Source of the DNA: Propionibacterium australiense
GTDB taxonomy: Bacteria > Actinomycetota > Actinomycetes > Propionibacteriales > Propionibacteriaceae
Assembly (NCBI RefSeq): GCF_003666605.1
Contig: NZ_RCIV01000001.1
Location: 1-64,000 of the forward strand
Direction: 5' to 3'
DNA length: 64,000 bases
The notes below the pieces were generated by a model, which saw only the letters and a program-made list of their open reading frames with translations, made no database searches and was not told where the DNA came from. A program made the translations under genes and the position numbers. Positions 1 to 8,570 of the stretch are shown piece after piece; position 1 is the first letter of the stretch, and each line of letters begins with the position of its first letter.

Positions 1-127
1 CAACGGACGCCTCGAACACCTCCGCGGCACCGCCCTCGGCTTCCGCAACCTCACCCACTACATCACCCGAAGCCTCCTCGAAACCGGCGGATTCAGACAA
101 CACCTACACCCTGGATTGTGAAGAGCC
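1..127 (+). mobile_element. Right end of an ISL3-family insertion sequence
   Basis: Directly after the transposase stop codon the sequence reads GAAGAGCC (120-127). Read on the other strand this is GGCTCTTC, the typical outer end of ISL3-family inverted repeats. Beyond it a different reading frame continues without a start codon, as expected for an insertion inside a gene. The eight bases after position 127 would be the target duplication if the family's usual 8-bp duplication applies; the left end is outside the window, so this cannot be confirmed. Confidence 0.65.
2..121 (+). CDS. ISL3-family transposase, C-terminal end (partial)
   Basis: This is the last 39 codons of a transposase that enters the window from the left. 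The visible peptide contains NGRLEHLRGTALGFRN and then a threonine/tyrosine-rich stretch, which is the usual C-terminal signature of ISL3-family transposases (an Asn-Gly-Arg-x-Glu motif followed by GxAxGFRN). It stops with TGA at 119-121, and an ISL3-like terminal inverted repeat follows at once. Only the extreme C-terminus is visible, so intactness of the gene cannot be judged. Confidence 0.8.
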   Translation, partial: NGRLEHLRGTALGFRNLTHYITRSLLETGGFRQHLHPGL

Positions 128-305
128 CCTAGGGGCGAACGCGCGAGGCAACCTCAACGCGTCGGTCGGCAGCTACTTCGAAGGCATCCACCGAGGCGAC
201 CTGGACGCGGGCGTCAGCACGGTGAGCAATCTGGCATCCCTCATCAAGAGCATCGACTCCTGCGCCGGCATCGTGGCTGAACTCGCCGGCGCCTTCACCA
301 ACTGA
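128..305 (+). pseudogene. 3' fragment of a gene interrupted by the ISL3 element
   Basis: An open frame without its own plausible start runs from the insertion-sequence boundary to TGA at 303-305. The roughly 58 residues include LNASVGSYFEGIHRGDLDAG and end with AGIVAELAGAFTN. Codon third positions are mostly G or C, like the surrounding chromosome, so it was probably a real coding region. I do not recognise the protein; a small alanine/glycine-rich helical C-terminus could belong to an exported or ESX-like protein, but this is only an impression. The 5' part lies left of the window. The next 145 bases up to 450 hold nothing I can identify. Confidence 0.45.
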
Positions 306-450
306 CCGCGCACGGCCCCGGAGAGTCCCGTCGACGACCCCGCGTCGCGAGATGGTCCGGCGTCTGGTGGGCTGTGGCCTGCTCTTCGTACGGTCTGACG
401 GAGTCTGCTCTCCCCCGGGCGCACGATGAACGACGCCGACGCGGCGGGGG

Positions 451-2181
451 TCACTCGTTGGTGATGCGCCAGCCCTGCGCCCTCACCCGCTCGTTCCAGA
501 ACGCCGCGTAGCGGCCTGGCCGGCCGACGAGTTCGTCGTGGGTGCCGAGCTGGGTGATGCGGCCGTCCTCGAGCACGGCGATCTGATCGGCCGCGGCGAT
601 GGTGGACATGCGGTGCGCGATGACCACGACGGTGCGGTCGCGCGCCAGCTCGTGCATGACCGCGACGATCCCCGCCTCGTTCTCCGCGTCGAGCGCAGCG
701 GTCGCCTCGTCGAACAGCAGGATGGACGCGTCTTTGAGGAGCGCGCGGGCGATGGACACGCGCTGACGCTCGCCACCCGACAGGCGGTTGCCGCCCTCGC
801 CGACCCGGGTGTCCCAGCCGTCCTCCAGCCGCTCGGCCACCTCGTCCAGCCGGGCCAGGCGCGCGGCGCGGCGTACCTGCTCGTCGTCGGCGTCGGGCCT
901 GCCGAGACGGATGTTCTCCTCGATGGTGCCGTCGAACAGGTAGACGTCCTGGAACACCAAAGCGATGCGCGCCATGAGGTCCTCGGTGCTCATGTCGCGG
1001 ATGTCGGTGCCGCCGATGCGCACGCTGCCGCCGGTGACGTCCCAGAACCGCGCGACAAGCCTGGTGAGCGTCGTCTTCCCGGAGCCGCTAGGGCCGACCA
1101 GCGCTGTGAGGGTGCGCTCGGGCACACAGAACGTCACGTCGTCCAGTACGGTGCGTTGACCGTCGTAAGAGAAACTCACATGGTCGAACTCGATGCCCGC
1201 CCCCTCGGGCACCGCGGGATTCAGCGGTTGGGGAAGAGATACCTCGTCGAGGACGCGCTGCGCGGCGTCGAGGGCGTTCTGCGAGACGCGCAGATTCATG
1301 CCCTGCTGGCCGACCGTGTTGAGCGAGTCGACGGCCCGCAGCCCCAGGACGGCAACGAAGATGAAGTCGGCGACGCCGATGCCCCCGGAAGCCAGGACGA
1401 GCGCCGAGACGACGAGCAGTAGCGCGTAGATGGCCTGAACAAGCAGGGTGTGCAACCATATGGGCATGCTCGCCATGCGCAGGGTGCGCACTGTCGCTTT
1501 GCGGTCTGCTGTGATGGCCTCCCGCAGGGCGCCCCAGGCCGACTCGTTGCGGTTGGCCGAGCGCAGGGCCGGCTGGGCCTGGGCGAACTCCAGGATGCGT
1601 GAGGACAGCTCGGCCCCGGTCCGCTCCTCCTCGCGGTGCCCGTCGCCGGCGGCCCGCGCCATCCAACGCGAGGTGGCGTACATGAGCGGCATGAGGACGA
1701 CGAAGGAGAGGCCGATCCGCCAGTCCACGACGAAGTACAGCACGGCAACCGCGGCCGGGGTCACCGTGGCGAAGATGAGCTGGCGCATGAACATGCTGGG
1801 CATGTTCATGATCATCTGCATGTCGTGGGACAGCAGCGTCGACATCTGGCCGCTGCGCTCCTTGGTGAACCAGCCGAGTGGCAGTTCGACCATGCGGTCA
1901 CCGATCCGGTCCTGGATCGGGCCCATGACGTGCTTGATGCCGATCCGGTAGCCGCGGTTGTCGGCCCAGAACAGGACGATGCCGTAGACGAGGGCCACCC
2001 CGGCCCCCACGGCGAGTAGGACGAGCGCCCGGGCGAAATCGCCGCCGACGAGGACGCGCAACAGCGGCAACAGCAGCGCGAAAACAGTGGCCTCGAGCAG
2101 GGCGGTGCCGACGTAGATCCCGGCTTGCGGCAGGACACCGGTACGGCCGGCGGCGAGCCGGTCCATCTGGTCGATGATCAT
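451..2181 (-). CDS. ABC exporter half-transporter, IrtB/YbtQ-like (membrane + ATPase)
   Basis: This 576-residue protein fuses an N-terminal six-helix ABC exporter membrane domain (about residues 10-310) to a C-terminal ATPase. The ATPase shows Walker A GPSGSGKTT, signature LSGGERQR, Walker B ILLFDEAT and an H-loop histidine (VIAHR). I start it at the ATG at 2181, which overlaps the stop codon of the upstream half-transporter (ATGA) and follows a GAGGAGGGAC ribosome site; an upstream in-frame ATG at 2223 lies inside that gene. The two overlapping half-transporters should form a heterodimer. Gene pairs of this kind with a neighbouring MFS gene are typical of mycobacterial IrtAB and Yersinia YbtPQ siderophore-iron importers, so iron-siderophore transport is the best guess; multidrug-type export is the alternative. 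Confidence 0.8.
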   Translation of the reverse strand: MIIDQMDRLAAGRTGVLPQAGIYVGTALLEATVFALLLPLLRVLVGGDFARALVLLAVGAGVALVYGIVLFWADNRGYRIGIKHVMGPIQDRIGDRMVELPLGWFTKERSGQMSTLLSHDMQMIMNMPSMFMRQLIFATVTPAAVAVLYFVVDWRIGLSFVVLMPLMYATSRWMARAAGDGHREEERTGAELSSRILEFAQAQPALRSANRNESAWGALREAITADRKATVRTLRMASMPIWLHTLLVQAIYALLLVVSALVLASGGIGVADFIFVAVLGLRAVDSLNTVGQQGMNLRVSQNALDAAQRVLDEVSLPQPLNPAVPEGAGIEFDHVSFSYDGQRTVLDDVTFCVPERTLTALVGPSGSGKTTLTRLVARFWDVTGGSVRIGGTDIRDMSTEDLMARIALVFQDVYLFDGTIEENIRLGRPDADDEQVRRAARLARLDEVAERLEDGWDTRVGEGGNRLSGGERQRVSIARALLKDASILLFDEATAALDAENEAGIVAVMHELARDRTVVVIAHRMSTIAAADQIAVLEDGRITQLGTHDELVGRPGRYAAFWNERVRAQGWRITNE

Positions 2182-4025
2182 CGCACCAGTCCCTCCTCGT
2201 CCTTGATCTGCTGCTTGTCCCACAGCGCCGCGTACCGTCCGCCTCTGGCGAGCAGTTCATCGTGGGTACCGCGTTCGACGATGCGCCCGCGCTCCACGAC
2301 GAGGATCTGGTCGGCGTGGGTGATGGTGTTGAGCCGGTGCGCGATGACCACGGTCGTACGGCCCCGGGCCAGGTGCGCGAGCGCGTCCTGGATGGCCACC
2401 TCGTTCTCGGGGTCGGCGTGGGCGGTGGCCTCGTCGAGGATGAGGATCGGCGCGTCCTGCATGATGGCGCGGGCGATGGCCACGCGCTGGGCCTCGCCGC
2501 CAGACAAGTTGCCGTCCGCAGAGCCGATGACGGTGTCGTAGCCGTGTGGCAGTTCCATGATGCGGTCGTGGATCTGGGCGCCCCGCGCCGCCGCAACGAC
2601 CTCGTCATCGCCTGCGTCGGGGCGGGCCAGGCGGATGTTGTCGCGGACGCTCTGGTGCAGCAGCATGCTGTCCTGCAGCACCACCGCCGTCTTCGACAGC
2701 ACCTGCGTTGTCGTCGTCTCGCGCAGGTCGATGCCCCCGAGCCTGACAGCCCCCGAGGTCGGATCCCAGAACCGTGGAATGAGCCTGGCGAGCGTCGTCT
2801 TGCCGCTGCCCGAGTCCCCGACCAGCGCCGTCACCGTGCCCGGGCGCAAGGTGACGTCGACGTCAGTGAGCACTGGCGCCAGGGCGGGTCCGTAGGTGAA
2901 GCCCACGCCGTCCACCTGCACGTCCAGGTCGTCGTCAGGCAGGTCGGTTGGGTGTTGCGGCTCGGCGAGGGGTTCGGCCGCCATAACGTCGCTCAGGTGC
3001 TCCCCGCCCTGCAGGGCCAGACGCAGGAAGCCCATCGAGGAGGACAGGTTCATGAGAGCGCTAGGGACCCCGGTGCCGAGAATGAGGAAGGGGACGCAGT
3101 CGACGAGTCCGAGCCAGCCGCTGGAGACGAACAGGACGGTCAGCGCCGACAGCAGGACTAGCATGACGGCCGGCGAGAAAAGTGCCATGACGACGCTGAA
3201 CGGGGCAGCCGTCCGGATGCCCCAGTAGTAGGCGATGTCAGATAGGGCGGCGACAGCCCGCTTGAAACGCTGGTTGGCGCGGGACGCCGTGCCATAGGTC
3301 TTGACGACCTCGATGCCATCGATCATCTCGACGGTCGCTGCGGACAGTTCGACGACCGCGTCGTTGTACTCCCGGCCCATCTTGTCGCCCCCCCTAGTCA
3401 TGGGGATGAGTGACAGGGCCAGGCCGACCAAGACGTAGCCGAGCAGGAGCAGCGCGAAACGCCAGTCGACGGTGAACAGGTACACCAGTGGGATCAGCGG
3501 TGACAGCACGGTGGCAGTGATGTCCGCCGGTGCGTGGCCGACTGCCTGGTGCATGGACAGCACGTCGTCGGACGCGGCCTGCTTGACCTGCCCGGAGGAG
3601 TTGTCGAAGAACCAGCCGAGCGGCACCCGGGACAGGTGCTTGGTGAGTTCCTCACGCACCGCGACGCGGAAACTGGCGTCGGCTAGGTGACAGACGCCGG
3701 TGCCGATGCCGAAGAGAGCGCGGCCGCCCAGCGCTGCGATGGCTGCGAGGACCAGCGGGCCGGCGAGCGAGCCGACCGACGGGATCCCGTTAGACAGGGC
3801 CTGCTGGGCGATGCGCGTGACAACGAGGTAGGGGATGAACGTGCAGACCGAGGAGGCAGCCGTTGCCAGCACGCCGAGGACAACAGCGCCCATCACAGGT
3901 CTCACGAAGCGTCGCAGAATGATCATTGCACTGGCGCGCGGGTCGGAACGGGACGGCGTGCCGAGCTCGGTCGGGGCCTGCTGTTCGCGCGCGTCGTTGT
4001 CCATCATCTTCCTCGTGTTCCTCAT
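2178..4025 (-). CDS. ABC exporter half-transporter, IrtA/YbtP-like (membrane + ATPase)
   Basis: This 615-residue partner of the downstream half-transporter has a polar N-terminus of about 30 residues, six predicted membrane helices, and an ATPase domain with Walker A GDSGSGKTT, signature LSGGEAQR and Walker B ILILDEAT. Its stop overlaps the next start by four bases, so the two are translationally coupled. The start at 4025 follows an AGGG eight bases upstream; starts at 4007 or 4004, close to GAGGAAG, are also possible. It lacks the extra N-terminal siderophore-interacting domain of mycobacterial IrtA. A candidate iron-box lies about 190 bases upstream, which fits a role in iron uptake but does not prove it. 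Confidence 0.78.
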   Translation of the reverse strand: MRNTRKMMDNDAREQQAPTELGTPSRSDPRASAMIILRRFVRPVMGAVVLGVLATAASSVCTFIPYLVVTRIAQQALSNGIPSVGSLAGPLVLAAIAALGGRALFGIGTGVCHLADASFRVAVREELTKHLSRVPLGWFFDNSSGQVKQAASDDVLSMHQAVGHAPADITATVLSPLIPLVYLFTVDWRFALLLLGYVLVGLALSLIPMTRGGDKMGREYNDAVVELSAATVEMIDGIEVVKTYGTASRANQRFKRAVAALSDIAYYWGIRTAAPFSVVMALFSPAVMLVLLSALTVLFVSSGWLGLVDCVPFLILGTGVPSALMNLSSSMGFLRLALQGGEHLSDVMAAEPLAEPQHPTDLPDDDLDVQVDGVGFTYGPALAPVLTDVDVTLRPGTVTALVGDSGSGKTTLARLIPRFWDPTSGAVRLGGIDLRETTTTQVLSKTAVVLQDSMLLHQSVRDNIRLARPDAGDDEVVAAARGAQIHDRIMELPHGYDTVIGSADGNLSGGEAQRVAIARAIMQDAPILILDEATAHADPENEVAIQDALAHLARGRTTVVIAHRLNTITHADQILVVERGRIVERGTHDELLARGGRYAALWDKQQIKDEEGLVR

Positions 4026-4209
4026 GGCTCGTACCCTGGACCCACGGCACCGGCACGGCAGCCTCGCCGCGGGTCGGCGACCAGTGCCCACGCGGTCGCA
4101 GGGGCCGGGACTGGCGCCGCGCCCCCGTCACTGCTACGGGACGGGTGCGGCTTCGGCGGTGGCCGTTGCCGAGGTTTCCGGCACGTGACGTTAGCACCTG
4201 GACCCCTGG

Positions 4210-4228
4210 CATAGGAAGGCTCTCCTAA
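4210..4228 (-). promoter_or_regulatory. Candidate DtxR/IdeR iron-box upstream of the ABC pair
   Basis: On the minus strand this 19-base site reads TTAGG-AG-AGCCT-TC followed by a poorly matching right arm. The actinobacterial iron-regulator consensus is TTAGGNNAGNCTNNCCTAA, so the left arm and centre match and the right arm is degenerate. It lies in the 434-base divergent region (4026-4459) between the ABC pair and the MFS gene, where a repressor site is expected. I see no other clear element in that region. Confidence 0.35.
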
Positions 4229-4459
4229 ACAAGAAGGGGAGACGACCGGCTCTCCCGCCACGGGCGCCGAAACACCGGCGGGAACGCGCCGCCGGGCCGG
4301 CGTCCGGCCGGTTGCCCGCGTGACGCAGGCCAGGGGGCACGGTCATAGCATGAGGCGTTACCGGGACGGTGCCCCGTGCTGGAGAAGGCTCGGATGAGAC
4401 GGTTCTCGAGGTAGCGCGGCGTTTCGCGCGCCGAGTCGGCCGGCCGGGGTGCAGGCGCC

Positions 4460-5518
4460 GTGCTCTCCAGGGGCGGGACGCTGCAGCTCACCGGGGCGGG
4501 TGCAGCTCTGATCGCGGTGTGCTACGGCCTGGCCCGGTTCGCCTATGGACTGTTCGTCCCCGTCTTCCGCACCGAGTTCGCCCTCGACGCCACCGTGGCG
4601 GGGACGATCGCCTCGGGCTCGTACGCCGCCTATTGCGTCGCCATCGTCACCTCCACGGTGCTGACGCCGCGCTACGGGGGTCGTGCCGTGGCTGTCGCGG
4701 CGGGATGCATCGCCACCGGGGGCGTCCTGATGATTGCGGCGGCACCCGGCGTCGCCGTACTCGCCGCTGGTGTGCTCATCGCAGGTTCGAGCACCGGTGT
4801 CGCCTCGCCGCCCCTCGCGTACGCGGTCGCGCACAATGTCGCCGAGGCGCGCAGGGCCAGGACGCAGACGGTGATCAATGCCGGCACCGGCCTCGGGGTC
4901 GCCGTCGCAGGCCCTGTCGCCCTGCTCAGCCACGAGCAGTGGCGTGCCGCGTGGCTGGTGTTCGCAGTGCTCTGTGCCCTGGTCACGCTCTGGGCCGGAA
5001 CGGCCGTCCCCGCCGGGCCCCGGATACGCGGGACGGGTCCGGCGCTGCTGCCCCATCCCCCGCTGCCCGCCGGGAGTGGGCGGCTGCTCGCCGCCGCCGG
5101 GCTGATGGGCGCGGCGAGTGCCGCGGTGTGGACCTTCGGACGTGACGTGCTCGTCTCCAGGGGCGGCATGAGTGAGCAGCTCTCGACGATCGCCTGGATC
5201 CTGTTGGGCGTCTTCGGGATGCTCGGCGCAACGGCCGGCGATGTCGTCGAGCGCCTGGGGATCCGGACCGCATGGCCGGTGACAATGGTGGTTCTCGCCG
5301 CAGCGAGCTGGTCGCTCGCCGTCTTCCCGGGCAACTTAGCGGTCGCCTGGACGGCTGCGGCGGTGTGCGGCGCCGCCTACATCGCGCTCACCGGTCTGTT
5401 GCTGGTCTGGGGCACCGAAGTCTATCCGCACGCCCCGGCCGCCGACGTCGGACTCGCCTCTCAGCTCACCGCGCTCGGCCAGGCCATGGGCGTCCCGCTC
5501 GTCGACGCCGTCGAGTAG
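4460..5518 (+). CDS. MFS transporter, apparently C-terminally shortened
   Basis: The 352-residue product is almost wholly membrane-embedded and resembles YbfB/CynX-like major facilitator proteins: the N-terminus carries GLARFAYGLFVPVF, and ten or so hydrophobic segments follow. The GTG at 4460 is the only sensible start, because the preceding in-frame ATG at 4394 meets a stop after six codons. Proteins of this type usually have about 390-410 residues and twelve helices; here a TAG ends the frame just after a segment that normally leads into helix 11. In-frame sequence after the stop still resembles a helix for a dozen codons. It may be a truncated pseudogene or a short variant. Its position opposite an IrtAB/YbtPQ-like pair recalls YbtX. 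Confidence 0.65.
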   Translation: MLSRGGTLQLTGAGAALIAVCYGLARFAYGLFVPVFRTEFALDATVAGTIASGSYAAYCVAIVTSTVLTPRYGGRAVAVAAGCIATGGVLMIAAAPGVAVLAAGVLIAGSSTGVASPPLAYAVAHNVAEARRARTQTVINAGTGLGVAVAGPVALLSHEQWRAAWLVFAVLCALVTLWAGTAVPAGPRIRGTGPALLPHPPLPAGSGRLLAAAGLMGAASAAVWTFGRDVLVSRGGMSEQLSTIAWILLGVFGMLGATAGDVVERLGIRTAWPVTMVVLAAASWSLAVFPGNLAVAWTAAAVCGAAYIALTGLLLVWGTEVYPHAPAADVGLASQLTALGQAMGVPLVDAVE

Positions 5519-5610
5519 GCCGTCGAGGCCCGCTCCGCCTTCGGAGCAGCAGCGCCCCTGACAACTGGGAAAGCCTGCTCCGTCCTACGGCACAATAATT
5601 CTTCGTGTCA

Positions 5611-5654
5611 ACCTGGCCGTGATCCGCCATACGATCGGCGGATCACGGCCAGGT
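5611..5654. terminator. Strong hairpin downstream of the MFS gene
   Basis: ACCTGGCCGTGATCCGCC (5611-5628) is repeated as its exact reverse complement at 5637-5654 around an eight-base loop. There is no strong T-run, but in high-GC actinobacteria such long stems commonly end transcription. It lies between the plus-strand MFS gene and the minus-strand GPH symporter gene, so it could serve both directions. Confidence 0.6.
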
Positions 5655-5690
5655 ATCACACGACCTACTTACTTGATTTACGTGGAACAA

Positions 5691-5771
5691 TGAGACTTAT
5701 TCACAGTCTCGATGAATCAGGCCTATGGCTAGGGGTCTCATCCCCGCCGAGCCTCTTGTGAATAAGTCTCA
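5691..5771 (+). repeat. 80-bp palindromic repeat, copy 1
   Basis: This copy begins TGAGACTTATTCACA and ends with its exact reverse complement TGTGAATAAGTCTCA. The interior shares ATGAATCAGG and GAGCCTC with copies 2 and 3. Its last three bases are the stop codon of the GPH symporter gene read on the minus strand, so the repeat abuts or overlaps that gene's 3' end. Confidence 0.8.
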
Positions 5772-7205
5772 ATCACGCCCCACCGCATCTTGAGCTTTTG
5801 CATCGAGACGCGCGCGAATCTTCTTGTACTCAGATTCCGGGAGCTTATAGAAGAACAAAGGAATCAAACCGAGCATGAAGAAGCTTCCCAGCACGACGTT
5901 CGTCACCAAATTGATCCCATCCATGGCCTGAGGAGTCTGTGCAGCATTCGGCACGTATCCCAGTGCGCCAATCAGAGCGACTCCCAGCGCACCCCCGATA
6001 GCCTGTGCGACCGTGTATGACACCGTGATGACGGAGTAACTCATGCCATCCGCCCTGATACCCGTCTTGTCCTCAGCCTCGTCAATACTGTCTGGGACCA
6101 TCGACATGATTATCGGACCAGCAAAATTAGCCAAACCAAAAATCGCCGTCATTATCATGACCCCAGGTATGTTGTCATACGGAACGAGGAAGAGCACAAA
6201 AAGGGAAATCCCAGCCAGAACCATCGAGATCATAGCGAGATAACGCTTTCCGAGGACTCTTGCGAACCGCGTGAACAGCATGATGCCAACCGCTCCCATC
6301 AGTGGCGTGATCGCCATCAGGATCGGCACCAGATCAGTTCTGTTCAAGACATAGATGTAGTAATAAAGCTGAGTGGCCATGCGTCCAAAGTAACCAATCA
6401 AAGCCAAGAGATACGCCAGGAACGCCATCCAGAGATTTCTATTCCCGAGAACGACTCTGATCTCCTGACCCAGCGAAAAAGTACGGGTTTTCTGAACCGG
6501 TTTGATTACTTCTTTGCTCGTGAAGAAAACCATGTACAACAGCGGAACCGACAACACCGCCATAATCAATGCCGTCATTGTATAGCCATGGACAGAGGTC
6601 GTCTCACCGTCACCAAATCCGGAGAAGTACAAGATCAAGGGCATTGTCACCAGGGATAGCAGTAATGCGCCGATGTTCGTACCCGCCATGCGATACGAGT
6701 TCAAGGATAACCGTTCCTCCGTACTCCTGCTCATCACTGTCGCAAGGGCGCCATAGGGAAGATTCACCAATGCATAGATTATTCCGAGAATAAAGTAGGT
6801 GGCCACCGCCCAGACAAACTTGGCTCCATTGGATTGGAATGGCGCAGTAAATGTCAGCACGGTCATCAGGGCAACGAACGGGGTACCGAACAGCAGATAC
6901 GGCCGGAATCGCCCCCATCTCGTCTGTGTCCGCTCCGATACACCACCTATCACCAGATTGAGGATACCATCAAGAATCCGCGCGATAAGAATTACCATGG
7001 CAGCCACACCGGCGCTGAGTCCAACATTGTCCGTATAGAACAACGCCAGATAGGATCCACCTAGGCTCCATGCCAGCTGGAAGCCGACATCACCTCCCCC
7101 ATAAGCCAGTTTGGTTGTAAACGACAACTTATCCTCGGGTTCGAGCGACGATCCAACCCTCGATGTTGACACTATTCCTTGACCCGAAATACCATTTTCG
7201 GACAT
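5769..7205 (-). CDS. GPH-family sugar:cation symporter (MelB/XynP-like)
   Basis: The protein has 478 residues and twelve predicted membrane helices. After a 30-residue polar N-terminus comes KLAYGGGDVGFQLAW, followed by RILDGILNLVIGGVSERTQT and RWGRFRPYLLFG, the hallmark cytoplasmic-loop motif of glycoside-pentoside-hexuronide:cation symporters. It should import an oligosaccharide, glycoside or pentoside with a proton or sodium ion. The start at 7205 has a good AAAGGAG site. It is the last gene of the sugar island and is flanked on both sides by copies of the palindromic repeat. Codon use is much less GC-rich than in the flanking core genes (a 60-base spot count at 7081-7140 gives 30 G or C), which suggests acquisition. 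Confidence 0.85.
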   Translation of the reverse strand: MSENGISGQGIVSTSRVGSSLEPEDKLSFTTKLAYGGGDVGFQLAWSLGGSYLALFYTDNVGLSAGVAAMVILIARILDGILNLVIGGVSERTQTRWGRFRPYLLFGTPFVALMTVLTFTAPFQSNGAKFVWAVATYFILGIIYALVNLPYGALATVMSRSTEERLSLNSYRMAGTNIGALLLSLVTMPLILYFSGFGDGETTSVHGYTMTALIMAVLSVPLLYMVFFTSKEVIKPVQKTRTFSLGQEIRVVLGNRNLWMAFLAYLLALIGYFGRMATQLYYYIYVLNRTDLVPILMAITPLMGAVGIMLFTRFARVLGKRYLAMISMVLAGISLFVLFLVPYDNIPGVMIMTAIFGLANFAGPIIMSMVPDSIDEAEDKTGIRADGMSYSVITVSYTVAQAIGGALGVALIGALGYVPNAAQTPQAMDGINLVTNVVLGSFFMLGLIPLFFYKLPESEYKKIRARLDAKAQDAVGRD

Positions 7206-7353
7206 AATCTCATCTCCTTTGATAATATCCGATCATGTCATTGGTGAAACCGATACGATTTCGCTTGCAAGACAAGGGGCTCGTTCAGGATTCCACCTCA
7301 AAGACTCTCTGACTAGGGGGTTCCTGACATCGCAACGGTGAAGTGAGATACAA

Positions 7354-7433
7354 TAAGGCTTGTCCACAGAGGCTCAGAGGGCAATGAAATCCCTAGTCAT
7401 GACCTGATTCATTGAGGCTGTGAATAAGCCTCA
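7354..7433 (-). repeat. 80-bp palindromic repeat, copy 2 (inverted)
   Basis: Read on the minus strand this copy starts TGAGGCTTATTCACAG, contains AATGAATCAGG and a CTAGGGATTTC segment, and ends in GAGCCTCTGTGGACAAGCC. It is closest to copy 3, of which it is the reverse complement apart from scattered substitutions. It lies in the 312-base gap between the symporter and the TIM-barrel gene, downstream of the latter's stop. Apart from the symporter ribosome site I see nothing else in that gap. Confidence 0.8.
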
Positions 7434-7517
7434 GCGATATTAGTTGCCTCACCCGTGGAGGCGCCAATGCTTTGTACCCGCAGCGCATTGGCGCACACCA
7501 CGGATGAGCGCTTAGTA

Positions 7518-8519
7518 TTATTCGTGTACCGCAAACGCCTTATCGAACGCCGCGGCAGGAATCGCCCATTGGTTCCTTCGAACAAATTCCAGGGCTTCCG
7601 GCGCACCGAACAACCTGTCCATACCGGAATCCTCCCATTCGACCGTCACCGGGCCTTCATATCCAATCCAATTCAGGGCCCGGAAGCAGGATTCCCATGG
7701 AACATCGCCATGGCCGACCGAGACGAAGGACCATCCTCTACGCGGATCTGCCCATGGAAGATGCGAACCAAGACGGCCATTCCTCCCATCGAGTCTCTTC
7801 TTCGAGTCCTTCGCATGAACATTGTAGATCTTGTCGGCGAAGTCATACAGGAAGGCAGCTGGGTCGATGTCCATCCAGTTCAGATGACTGGGATCCCAGT
7901 TGATACCAAGCTGAGGACGGTTTATGGTCTCAAGCATCTTCTTGGTGGTCCAGTAGTCGTAGGCGAGCTCACTGGGATGCACTTCGGCCGCGAACCTGAC
8001 TCCCAGTGAAGCGAACTCATCCAGGATCGGGTTCCAGCGTTTAGCAAAGTCCTCCCAGCCTGCTTCAAGTAGATCATCGTCAACCGGCGGGAACATGGCG
8101 ACGTATTTCCAGATTGATGAGCCAGTAAACCCGACGACCGTCGTGACGCCCATGCGCTGAGCCGTACGCGCCGTATTCACCACCTCTTCAGCGGCTCTTT
8201 GCCGGACACCTTCCGGGTCACCGTCGCCCCACACTTTCGCGGGTAGGATGCGATGGTGCCGCTCGTCGATTGGATCGTCGCAGACCGCCTGGCTCTTCAA
8301 GTGGTTCGCAATCGCCGTGATCTTGAGACCATATTTCTCGCAGATATTCAGTTTTTCCTGGATGTAATTGTCATCGGTGGCGCCTCGCCAAGGGTCAAGA
8401 TGGTCACCCGCACAGGCAATCTCCAAGCCGTCAAAGCCCCATTGCGAGGCCAGTTTGGCGACTTCTTCAAAAGGAAGGTCGGCCCACTGAATAGTCAGCA
8501 GCGACAAGGTTCGGTTCAC
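7518..8519 (-). CDS. Sugar phosphate isomerase/epimerase-like TIM-barrel protein
   Basis: The 333-residue protein belongs to the AP-endonuclease-2/xylose-isomerase-like TIM-barrel superfamily. A typical metal site is visible: a glutamate in FAAEVHPSE, an Asp/His pair in NWDPSHLNW, a histidine in NVHAKDSKK and a glutamate in VTVEWED. Related proteins act as isomerases, epimerases, dehydratases or, in C-glycoside degradation (DgpC/CarB type), as lyases on 3-keto-glycosides. A GTG start at 8519 follows AAGGAG by eight bases. It is 51 bases downstream of the Gfo/Idh dehydrogenase in what looks like one operon, which argues for action on the same keto-sugar. The exact reaction cannot be read from sequence. 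Confidence 0.8.
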   Translation of the reverse strand: MNRTLSLLTIQWADLPFEEVAKLASQWGFDGLEIACAGDHLDPWRGATDDNYIQEKLNICEKYGLKITAIANHLKSQAVCDDPIDERHHRILPAKVWGDGDPEGVRQRAAEEVVNTARTAQRMGVTTVVGFTGSSIWKYVAMFPPVDDDLLEAGWEDFAKRWNPILDEFASLGVRFAAEVHPSELAYDYWTTKKMLETINRPQLGINWDPSHLNWMDIDPAAFLYDFADKIYNVHAKDSKKRLDGRNGRLGSHLPWADPRRGWSFVSVGHGDVPWESCFRALNWIGYEGPVTVEWEDSGMDRLFGAPEALEFVRRNQWAIPAAAFDKAFAVHE

Positions 8520-8570
8520 GATACAACTCCTTCAAAATTCAATGACAGGTTCGGATGATCGGATGAGTGA

